Assembly (NCBI GenBank): GCA_030267965.1
Contig: BRYA01001485.1
Coordinates: forward strand, 8,108 to 25,526
Reading direction: 5' to 3'
Length of the DNA stretch: 17,419 nucleotides
Origin: Triparma columacea
Taxonomy: Eukaryota; Sar; Bolidophyceae; Parmales; Triparmaceae
Each line of letters opens with the position of its first letter. Position 1 is the stretch's first letter. Made by a program: the position numbers and the translations under genes. The notes beneath the pieces were generated by a model. It was not told the origin of the DNA and searched no databases. It worked only from the letters and a program-made list of their open reading frames with translations. Of the stretch, positions 11,322 to 17,419 are shown one piece after another.

Positions 11322-11369
11322 TCACTTTTCCTGTTTCATAGCCTTCCCATTAACATACCCATAAGCGCT
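11204..11369 (-). repeat. Three tandem copies of the cardiolipin synthase 3' end
   Basis: Three 43-nt units lie at 11204-11246, 11271-11313 and 11327-11369. The last overlaps the true C-terminal codons of the cardiolipin synthase gene (SAYGYVNGKAMKQE). The middle unit differs from it at two bases, both silent third positions. The left unit differs from the middle one at five bases: two silent (TAT to TAC twice) and three in a single codon. Offsets are 67 and 56 bp, so the units are not in one reading frame. Confidence 0.9.
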
Positions 11370-12392
11370 CCCAACCGTGGTAAAAACACTCGCACACCCA
11401 CATACCTCAACAACATGCTCCAACCACAAACTATCCCCCGTCAAGCCCGCACCACCATAGTAAGCAAGTAGTCCTGTACCTACCCCAACAGTAAAGAACT
11501 GTAGTACAGAGTTTAATTTAGAGATTGGGGATGCGGTTATTGTGGCACCGCCAACACCGGTTATTAGAGAGTGGGCTTTACCGGGATCTAATACAGCGGA
11601 GGACATTGTTAGGAGGAAGAAATCCCTGAATATCCATAGTCCTATAACTTCCGGGTATAATACAGCGTCGACTTGACCGGAGTGGAGCAAAGTTAAGGAT
11701 AATGTGAAGACGAAGAACTTGTCGGCGAAGGGATCGAGGAAGGAACCTAGGGGTGTTGACATGTTGTGTTTACGTGCGAGGTAACCGTCAAGCCAGTCGG
11801 TTAGGGGAACGTAGGTTGCAAGGAGGGCGAGGGTCGTGTGGTACTGACCGAGGGGGGTTGGGGTGAAGGGGGGGAGAGTGAAGGGAAGGAGGGGGAGGAG
11901 GGTGGGGTGGAGGAGAGATAGGGAGAGGAGGGGGGTTAGGACTATCCTTGAGATTGTGAGGAGGTTTGGAGGTGATGTGAGTTGTTTAATGAGTGTTGGA
12001 GGTGTTGTTGGAGGTGGAGATGGTGGAGATGATGGTGTTGATGGTGTTGATGACGTTGATTGCGATGATGACGTTGATTGTGATGATGTTTCTAATGTTG
12101 TTGGTGACTGAATTGATGGTGACTGAATTGATTTTATTTGTGACTCATTTTTTGAGTCAGTAGTGTATTGTTGTCGCGTAGGAATGTTATGAATGTTGCG
12201 AATGTTATCAATGTTTGTACGTAAACTTATTGTTGAGATGATTGGAGTAATATTTGAAGAAATAATGTGAGTTTTTTGCTGGATTGTTCGGGGGGAGGTG
12301 TTTATTTTTCGAACCCTCAACTTATTCGACTTCGTTTTACTACTACATTGGATTATTGCATTTGATAGATTTGTTAGACGAGAATATAACAT
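11322..12392 (-). CDS. CRLS1: Mitochondrial cardiolipin synthase (CDP-alcohol phosphatidyltransferase)
   Basis: Condenses CDP-diacylglycerol with phosphatidylglycerol to make cardiolipin in the mitochondrial inner membrane. It is a single exon of 356 residues. The full CDP-alcohol phosphotransferase motif D-x2-D-G-x2-A-R-x8-G-x3-D-x3-D is intact: D199, D202, G203, A206, R207, G216, D220 and D224. Several hydrophobic helices surround it. The start is the ATG at 12392, because the codon three positions upstream is TTG. Residues 1-75 are rich in Arg, Lys, Ser, Thr, Ile and Asn with very little acid, a good mitochondrial leader. Residues 95-133 are a Ser/Thr/Pro/Gln low-complexity linker. The leader and linker are AT-rich with simple GATG/GTTG-type DNA repeats, unlike the neighbouring genes. 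Assignment as eukaryotic CRLS1 rather than phosphatidylglycerophosphate synthase is likely, not certain. Confidence 0.88.
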   Translation of the reverse strand: MLYSRLTNLSNAIIQCSSKTKSNKLRVRKINTSPRTIQQKTHIISSNITPIISTISLRTNIDNIRNIHNIPTRQQYTTDSKNESQIKSIQSPSIQSPTTLETSSQSTSSSQSTSSTPSTPSSPPSPPPTTPPTLIKQLTSPPNLLTISRIVLTPLLSLSLLHPTLLPLLPFTLPPFTPTPLGQYHTTLALLATYVPLTDWLDGYLARKHNMSTPLGSFLDPFADKFFVFTLSLTLLHSGQVDAVLYPEVIGLWIFRDFFLLTMSSAVLDPGKAHSLITGVGGATITASPISKLNSVLQFFTVGVGTGLLAYYGGAGLTGDSLWLEHVVEVCGCASVFTTVGSAYGYVNGKAMKQEK

Positions 12393-12568
12393 TAGATTCA
12401 AACAAATGGGGAGATAAAGGGAGATAAAACAATGGGGTCCTTTGACTCTTGGAAAAAGTCTGGAAAAGTTGGGCTTTGGCCATTTTCAAGACAATTTACA
12501 AATTGTACATGCTAGCGTTAACATAGTAAGCATAAGATAGTATTAAGATAGTATATATATAATCAAAT
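12393..12568. promoter_or_regulatory. Divergent intergenic region, cardiolipin synthase / BUD13
   Basis: A 176 bp AT-rich gap between outward-facing starts. It holds a direct near-repeat (AGATAGTAT twice at about 12535-12555) and an A/T string just before the BUD13 ATG. The TATA-like string is too close to the ATG to be a standard TATA box unless the leader is extremely short. Confidence 0.45.
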
Positions 12569-14092
12569 ATGGGTAAAGTAGACTTCCTGAAAAAATATGG
12601 AGATTCCAAAAATAAGCCTGAGGTCGTAGGGGAGGAAAAGAAGCAAAAAAAGGACAAAGATACGTCAACTAAAACATCAAAGAAAGCATCGAAGAAAGGA
12701 TCCAAGAAGAAATCAAACAAAACATCAAACAAATCGTCAAAAGACCTCTCAAAATACACTTCAACGTTCGTTGACCAAGATGAGGACAACAACAAGTGGG
12801 TTGAGTCAATTCGTTCCTCCTCCCCAGATCTCCACGCCCCATTACCCTCCTCTTCTCCCGACCTCGACACTCAGGTGGGCGGGGGGCCCGTCGTTGTAGG
12901 TGGCTTTGAAGGAGCTTTAGAAGAGAGGGGTGAAGATGGGATTAAGACAATGGACAAACAAGGGGAGGAGGAGGAGGAGGTTGAGGTTAAGAGGAGGAGG
13001 AAGAGGATGGACAGTGATGACGAGGAGGAGGAGGTACCTAGGAGGAAGAGGATGGATAGTAGTGATGATGAGGAGGTACCTAGGAGGAAGAGGATGGACA
13101 GTGATGATGATGAGGAGGTACCTAGGAGGAAGAGGATGGATAGTGACGACGATGCTGAGCCACCAAGGAGGAAGAGGATGGATAGTGACGACGATGCTGA
13201 GCCACCAAGGAGGAACAGGATGGATAGCGACGACGATGCTGAGCCACCTAGGAGGAAGAGGATGGATAGCGACGACGATGCTTCACCACCACGCAAGAGG
13301 GCCGACAGCGACTCCGACGCTTCACCACCACGCAAGAGGGCCGACAGCGACTCCGACGCTTCACCACCACGCAAGAGGGCCCTAAGTGACTCCGACGTAA
13401 GCGTGGATCGGGGGCCTCCAAAGTCCAAGAAGAAGTCCTCCTCTAAGGGTAAGAAGGAACCCAAGGCTAGGCTTACGCAGATGGCCTCGGGGCACTCGGC
13501 GGGACTGCAGAGTGGGGGAGAGTTCAAGGTCAGGGAGAGGGAAATTCAGAGGGATAAAATGAAGGACATGGAGGGACTAGAGAACGTGGGTGGGACCACG
13601 TATAGGGACGAGTATGGTAGGATCGTAGATCAAGATGAGGTGGAAAGGAGACAGGAGGAGGAAGCGAGGCTCGAGAAGATTAGGGTCGAGAGGGAGGAGA
13701 GGGAGTACAGGGTAGGCCGCAAGCAGAAGGAGGACCTTGAGCGGTTGAGGAGGGAGGCGGAGATGGTGGCCAGGGAAGGCTTCGCTAGGAGGGCGGACGA
13801 CGAGAGGGTTGACAGACAGAGGATGGAGGTGGAGAGGGAGGGGGATCCAATGGCGGCGTTCCTTAATAAGCAGAGGGCGAAGAAGCAGGACGAGCTCAGG
13901 GCGATGGGGGTAAAGGTGAAGCACGTCTACAAGGGACCCCCGGGGAAACCCAACAGGTACGGGGTGAAACCGGGGTACAGGTGGGACGGGGTCGTTAGGG
14001 GGAACGGATTCGAGGACAGGGTACTGGCCAAAATTGCGGGGAGGGGAAGGGAGAAGGAGAAGGCATTCAAATACAGCACGAGCGACATGTAG
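12569..14092 (+). CDS. BUD13: BUD13 homologue, RES complex pre-mRNA splicing factor
   Basis: BUD13 is a subunit of the retention-and-splicing (RES) complex that associates with the activated spliceosome. It is a single exon of 507 residues. The N-terminus MGKVDFLKKYG fits the family. Residues 22-60 are Lys/Ser/Thr-rich, and 141-276 is an array of 13-15-residue RS-like repeats. The conserved C-terminal domain starts near 340 (GGTTYRDEYGR), continues through charged helix, and ends with YKGPPGKPNRYGVKPGYRWDGV at 454-475 and then NGFE at 479-482, which is the family hallmark. The KRADSDSDASPPR style of repeat resembles that of animal BUD13 proteins. The gene is followed directly by a G17 run. 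Having a dedicated RES factor fits an organism whose introns have strong, uniform donor sites. Confidence 0.95.
   Translation: MGKVDFLKKYGDSKNKPEVVGEEKKQKKDKDTSTKTSKKASKKGSKKKSNKTSNKSSKDLSKYTSTFVDQDEDNNKWVESIRSSSPDLHAPLPSSSPDLDTQVGGGPVVVGGFEGALEERGEDGIKTMDKQGEEEEEVEVKRRRKRMDSDDEEEEVPRRKRMDSSDDEEVPRRKRMDSDDDEEVPRRKRMDSDDDAEPPRRKRMDSDDDAEPPRRNRMDSDDDAEPPRRKRMDSDDDASPPRKRADSDSDASPPRKRADSDSDASPPRKRALSDSDVSVDRGPPKSKKKSSSKGKKEPKARLTQMASGHSAGLQSGGEFKVREREIQRDKMKDMEGLENVGGTTYRDEYGRIVDQDEVERRQEEEARLEKIRVEREEREYRVGRKQKEDLERLRREAEMVAREGFARRADDERVDRQRMEVEREGDPMAAFLNKQRAKKQDELRAMGVKVKHVYKGPPGKPNRYGVKPGYRWDGVVRGNGFEDRVLAKIAGRGREKEKAFKYSTSDM
12989..13396 (+). repeat. In-frame minisatellite inside BUD13
   Basis: There are ten units. 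Six to seven units of 42-45 nt encode RRKRMDSDDDxEPP-type peptides. Two to three units of 39 nt then encode KRADSDSDASPPR. Adjacent units of the second type are almost identical at DNA level, which implies recent unequal exchange or slippage. All units keep the frame, and each carries a serine next to acidic residues, a typical CK2-like phosphorylation context. Confidence 0.93.
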
Positions 14093-14212
14093 GGGGGGGG
14101 GGGGGGGGAAGGGGAGGAGGAGGAAGGGAGCAGGATCAGGGGTAAGGAAGAAGGACTTATATTGTTAATCAACATTTCAATAGCCTTTTGTGTCTTCCGT
14201 GCCTTTCGACGC

Positions 14213-14253
<41 letters not shown>

Positions 14254-14261
14254 CCCCAGGC
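14092..14261. repeat. Convergent gap with G17 run and (CT)17 microsatellite
   Basis: Between the BUD13 stop codon and the methyltransferase stop codon lie 169 bp. A run of 17 G covers 14092-14108 and starts with the last base of the BUD13 stop. A (CT)17 tract covers 14217-14250, followed by seven C and AG. Both 3' UTRs must share this space. Confidence 0.9.
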
Positions 14262-15431
14262 TCACGTCCTCTTCTCGAAAAGGTAGTGGCTGACGTACCA
14301 CTCGTTCCCCTCGTTGTGTGCGAAGAGTTCAGCGCACGCCATGAAGAACGCCCTCCACCTCCCCCTCCACAGCTCCTCGTTGCCCTCCCCGTAAGCGTCC
14401 GCGAGGACGGGGGTTACGAGGGCGAAGTTGGAGTCAAGGTTCTGGAGCCAGGCCTCGGAGGTCAAGGCGTAATTCATGCCGTTTACCCTCCAGTGGTCGG
14501 AGAGGGTCAGGTCGGACTGGAAGTAGAGGAGGAGGGAGTCGCTAGGCATGGTGCCTCCGGAAAAGAAGTAACGGGTCATCCAATCAGAGGGGGAAGAGTC
14601 GAGGTAGTGGTAAGGGGTCTTGTCGTGGACGAAGATGTGGACGAAGAGGAGACCAGAGGGGAGGAGGAAGTTCGTCGAGATTTTATGGAGGAGGAGCTCG
14701 TAGTTCTTCATATGCTCGAACATTTCGATGGATATCACGCGGTTGAACTTTGGGACGTCCTCAGGGAGCTCGAAGTCGTTGATGTTACCTGTGAGAATGC
14801 GAAGGTTTTTGAGGCCTCGGGCACTGGCCTCGCCCATTATGTACTCACGCTGGGAGTTACTGTTGGACAAACCGACCACCTCGATGTTGGGGAAGTTCTC
14901 AGCGAACCAGAGGGAAACAGAACCCCACCCGCACCCCAAGTCCATGACCCTCAGCGGGCCTGAGTCTCGAGTTATCCTTGCCCTCTCAGCGTAAACCCTC
15001 AGCATCCTCACTTCCGCCTCATCGAGGAGCTTCGCGGCGTCCTCCACCTTCGTGCCTTCCGGGTAAAGCGCCGAGGAGTACTTCCTCGCGCTGCCTAGGA
15101 CGTGCCTGTAGAAGCGAGAGTCCACCTCGTAATGCTGCTCGTTAGCAGCGTCGGTATTTATGGCGATGGGGGAGGAACGGAGATCGGAGAGGAAGGAACT
15201 CAGGTAGGCGGAGTGGTTTGTGACGTCACCCTCTCCGGAGGATACCTGGGAGGCACGACGGTCACGGAGCAACGCCCTAATACCAGCACGAGTAACAGCA
15301 TCTGGCAATAAACCTTTCTCGAACAAATCCAACCCCAACGATTGGAGATAAGAGTTCTCAAGAAGATATTTTTGACCCGCTGAATAAGCCATATACGCGA
15401 CGATCATCGCTCTGAACCAAACTTTGGACAT
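14262..15431 (-). CDS. SAM-dependent methyltransferase, coclaurine N-methyltransferase / CFA synthase family
   Basis: A single exon of 389 residues. The start is the ATG at 15431, preceded by an A-rich leader (AAAAATAAAA); the frame stays open upstream but only from a TTG codon. A hydrophobic stretch at about 6-26 may anchor or target the protein. The SAM-binding motif VMDLGCGWG is at 162-170, the post-motif SIEMFEH at 234-240, and the family block [15 protein letters not shown] at 283-297. A C-terminal block ([17 protein letters not shown], then HYLFEKR) matches the plant coclaurine N-methyltransferase-like branch of the cyclopropane-fatty-acid synthase superfamily. True alkaloid synthesis is unlikely to follow from this; algal and plant members of unknown substrate are common, and an amine or lipid acceptor is possible. 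It is divergent from the zinc-module gene, 239 bp away. Confidence 0.9.
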   Translation of the reverse strand: MSKVWFRAMIVAYMAYSAGQKYLLENSYLQSLGLDLFEKGLLPDAVTRAGIRALLRDRRASQVSSGEGDVTNHSAYLSSFLSDLRSSPIAINTDAANEQHYEVDSRFYRHVLGSARKYSSALYPEGTKVEDAAKLLDEAEVRMLRVYAERARITRDSGPLRVMDLGCGWGSVSLWFAENFPNIEVVGLSNSNSQREYIMGEASARGLKNLRILTGNINDFELPEDVPKFNRVISIEMFEHMKNYELLLHKISTNFLLPSGLLFVHIFVHDKTPYHYLDSSPSDWMTRYFFSGGTMPSDSLLLYFQSDLTLSDHWRVNGMNYALTSEAWLQNLDSNFALVTPVLADAYGEGNEELWRGRWRAFFMACAELFAHNEGNEWYVSHYLFEKRT

Positions 15432-15670
15432 TTTTATTTTTGTTTGTGCGACTCGGGTTTTTTCTAGTTCAACAGAGCGAAGATGCAAAATATTCTTTAC
15501 GCCTAAAGTTTCAAAGGGGACAAAGAGGTACTTGCAAAGTGTTCGTTTGGGGATATTAAGCGCTTAGAAATCCAAATTGAAAGATCCAGAAAATTTGGCC
15601 TTCCTCCACTCCATTTTGTGGAAAACAAAAGATTTCGTCACAAAAATCGCGCTTCGCAGCCATAGAGAGG
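15432..15670. promoter_or_regulatory. Divergent intergenic region, methyltransferase / zinc-module gene
   Basis: A 239 bp AT-richer gap between outward-facing ATG codons. No defined promoter element is recognised. Short open frames here look like chance. Confidence 0.45.
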
Positions 15671-16767
15671 ATGGACAGACCGTCTTCCCCCAAGACCAAC
15701 ACGCAAAATATCGATGGCTTCCAAGTCGAGCAGTTCGAAACGTTTCCCATCCCCGCCACCCCCTTCTCTGCCAAATCTATGGTATCTACGGATCTCCCCG
15801 CATTTTTATCTATTTGTCAGCCTGTTGACACCGATCTTGACTTTAGTCAAGACTTTAGTCAAAGCCAAGCTAGCGCAGATCCCCTCCAAATCACCTCTTC
15901 CATACCCGGTGCTCAGGGGAACATATTGGATCACATAACTGCTGCTCCTGCCGACGTAGCCCTCACTCCGGAGGCTAAAATCGCACCAGAAACTATATTA
16001 TCGACCGAGCGTCCCAAAAGGTCCAACGCGGGCCGACATTCTGGCCGTGAATTAACGATTCCTGTAAATTACCCTCGGAAGGCCCGCCGAAGGGCATACC
16101 ACAAGAAGTGCGTCCATGGGAAGCGCGCCAGCAGGTGCGCGGAATGCGGGGGCAGCGAAATTTGCGTGCACAAGAGGATCAGGATATCGTGCAGGGAGTG
16201 CGGGGGGGCATCGATATGTGAGCACAACAGGCAAAGGAATAGATGCAAGGACTGCGGGGGGAGCCAGATTTGCCACCACGGGAAAGAACGCAATAGGTGA
16301 GCGGGTTGGAGAGTTGGGGTGGGGTGGGGGAGGAGGGGAGGGGGGGGAACGACCAATTAATGCCCATTACCCTTCTCACCCCCCCCATTACCCTTCTCAC
16401 CCCCCCCCCCCCTCCCAGATGCAAGGATTGTGGGGGAAGCCAAATCTGCATACACAAAAGAGTAAAAGGAACGTGCAGGGAGTGCAAGGGAAGCCAGATA
16501 TGCGAGCACGACAAGAGGAGGAGCAGGTGCAAGCTTTGCAAGGAAAAGAAGTTATTGACGGAGCAGGTGAAGACTGTGGGGCCGGCATCGTCTTCATCGA
16601 CTATAGAGGTAGGAACTGGGGCTGCGAAACCCGGGTCGGACACGGTTGTACACACGCTGTTGGCCCCAGTCTCGGAAACTACAATAAAGGCGAGTGTGTC
16701 TGGTCCAGTTAATACCAGCGCCAACAACGACACCTTTGCCAATATCTTCGCCCCGAAGGAAGAGTAG
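15671..16767 (+). CDS. Cys/His repeat protein with six CHCC zinc-type modules
   Basis: Exons 15671-16296 and 16419-16767 are joined across a GTGAGC...CAG intron that splits an arginine codon (AG|A), giving 324 residues. Residues 1-110 are acidic to neutral, Ser/Pro/Gln-rich and probably disordered, with a short DFSQDFSQ duplication. Residues 114-146 are strongly basic. From C147 to C249 an array repeats every 18 residues with consensus C-x2-C-G-G-S-x-I-C-x-H-x6; first cysteines are at 156, 174, 192, 210, 228 and 246. Read in shifted phase it is exactly six C-x-H-x6-C-x2-C units separated by five residues, with no ligand left over, which suggests six zinc sites. The tail from 254 is Lys-rich and then Ser/Thr/Ala-rich. 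Similar CGGSxIC.H repeats occur in many algal proteins as I recall. A nucleic-acid-binding role is possible but unproven. Confidence 0.85.
16366..16407 (+). repeat. Two tandem 21-nt units in the zinc-module gene intron
   Basis: Two copies of a 21-nt unit beginning ATTACCCTTCTCAC and ending in a C run lie back to back, just upstream of the 3' splice site at 16418. The second unit runs into a longer C tract (16400-16412). Confidence 0.85.
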
Positions 16768-16881
16768 AAGAGAACAGTTTACTTGAGATTAACAATATAA
16801 CATGTATGAACGAAAATATTATTTACCTTTCCTTGACACTTCCTTCTCTCCTTCTCTCCCTCACTTGGGAATAAATACAGA

Positions 16882-17419
16882 ATGTCTACCCCTTCCTCGG
16901 ACCCTCCACCGTCCATGCGGAGAAATTGGACCAATCGAACCAACAGACTGTTGAGGAAGTCGGATAATTCGAGTGAAAGACGCCCCCTCTCAAAGAACTC
17001 TAGCCCCTCCAAATTCCTTCAAGCGCGTTCCTCCTTTTCACCTCATTTATCATCCAAAACACCGATATCGATGACCTCACTATCCGACAAGGTTATATCA
17101 GGCTTGAAGAGGCGAATGGAAGGCGACGGAGATCAAGAGTCTCCTCAGCAAGAGTCACAAATTCCACTTCACCAATCTAGTTCGTTCTCTCTCACTTACT
17201 CCTCCCCTATTTCTGATGTTTACGGCAGATCTCCCGACCTTCTTATGACCGATCTTTCCTCGAGCGACTCATTGATAGAGAGTAATGACGTCCTCACCTC
17301 TGTGGAGGTCGTCATGGAGGAGATTGAGCGAACAAACACAACCCCGAAACGTGGGAAGAGGAGCAAATCGGAGAGGAAGGTCCTGCACGAAGTGAGGGTT
17401 TCCTCGCAGACAACGAGCG
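16882..17419 (+). CDS. Unrecognised Ser-rich basic protein, N-terminal part (runs off right edge)
   Basis: An ATG at 16882 opens a frame with no stop codon for 179 codons up to the window edge, long for chance in this composition. I recognise no domain. Residues 1-70 are Ser/Pro/Arg-rich and basic, 78-150 are Ser-rich with acidic patches (SLIESND, VVMEEIE), and 155-166 (PKRGKRSKSERK) resembles a nuclear localisation signal. The whole segment looks disordered, with several SP dipeptides that could be phosphorylation sites. A GTGAGG at 17392-17397 matches the donor consensus used by the other genes here, so the exon may end at 17391. It lies 114 bp downstream of the zinc-module gene on the same strand. 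A possible AATAAA for that gene is at 16870-16875, twelve bases before this start. Confidence 0.65.
   Translation, partial: MSTPSSDPPPSMRRNWTNRTNRLLRKSDNSSERRPLSKNSSPSKFLQARSSFSPHLSSKTPISMTSLSDKVISGLKRRMEGDGDQESPQQESQIPLHQSSSFSLTYSSPISDVYGRSPDLLMTDLSSSDSLIESNDVLTSVEVVMEEIERTNTTPKRGKRSKSERKVLHEVRVSSQTTS

Noticed and set aside
12393..12401. Cardiolipin synthase start at 12401
   Set aside because: That codon is TTG; the first ATG is at 12392.
12547..12562. TATATATATAA as a TATA box for BUD13
   Set aside because: It ends less than ten bases before the ATG, too close for a normal TATA box with a transcribed leader.
12989..13396. Regularly spaced repeats considered as a CRISPR array
   Set aside because: The units are contiguous, in frame, without unique spacers, and encode BUD13 peptide repeats in a eukaryotic gene.
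12871..13527. 218-codon minus-strand frame opposite BUD13
   Set aside because: It is the shadow of the BUD13 minisatellite; the repeated Ser/Leu string only reflects the sense repeats.
14190..14963. 257-codon plus-strand frame beginning with Leu-Ser repeats
   Set aside because: The start is translated (CT)n, and the rest is antisense to the methyltransferase, whose motifs are unambiguous.
15432..15488. Longer N-terminus for the methyltransferase, starting at 15488
   Set aside because: The codon at 15488 is TTG, not ATG; the ATG at 15431 has an A-rich leader and gives a family-length protein.
16297..16418. Reading straight through the zinc-module gene as two separate genes
   Set aside because: The GTGAGC donor and CAG acceptor join the repeat in perfect 18-residue register (R209 then C210), so this is one spliced gene.

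Overview
This is a stretch of nuclear genome from a compact, intron-poor single-celled eukaryote, most likely an alga. The evidence is spliceosomal introns (donors almost all GTGAG), mitochondrial-type leader peptides, a heterotrimeric G-protein alpha subunit, a BUD13 splicing factor, a large CCDC17-like (probably ciliary) coiled-coil/C2-like protein, a coclaurine-N-methyltransferase-type enzyme and a short TTAGGG telomere-like array. A flagellated stramenopile such as a bolidophyte is my best guess, but the sequence alone does not prove it. Nothing looks bacterial, viral or transposon-derived.

Layout, left to right. (1) 38-1644, minus: mitochondrial carnitine acyltransferase, three exons, C-terminus cut off by the left edge. 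(2) 1788-3354, plus: G-alpha subunit, three exons, 351 residues. (3) 3549-4004, plus: a two-exon gene for a 73-residue, two-helix membrane protein with a histidine-rich loop. (4) 4106-9744, minus: a four-exon gene for a 1780-residue coiled-coil, glutamine-rich, multi-C2-like protein. (5) 9936-10938, plus: two-exon TPR protein with six exact 34-residue repeats. (6) 11322-12392, minus: single-exon mitochondrial cardiolipin synthase. (7) 12569-14092, plus: BUD13. (8) 14262-15431, minus: SAM-dependent methyltransferase. (9) 15671-16767, plus: two-exon protein with six CHCC zinc-type modules. (10) 16882 to the right edge, plus: start of an unrecognised serine-rich basic protein.

The genes are packed as alternating head-to-head and tail-to-tail neighbours. 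Four divergent pairs share intergenic gaps of only 143, 191, 176 and 239 bp, so shared or bidirectional promoters are likely. There is no obvious shared pathway. Carnitine acyltransferase and cardiolipin synthase both act in mitochondrial lipid metabolism, but they are not adjacent.

Points most worth a second look: the six-module C-x-H-x6-C-x2-C protein; three tandem copies of the end of the cardiolipin synthase gene, with mostly synonymous differences; poly-C tracts at 3' splice sites, some facing G-rich donor ends; the telomere-like array just after the TPR stop codon; and the His-rich small membrane protein. I found no clearly new multi-gene system.
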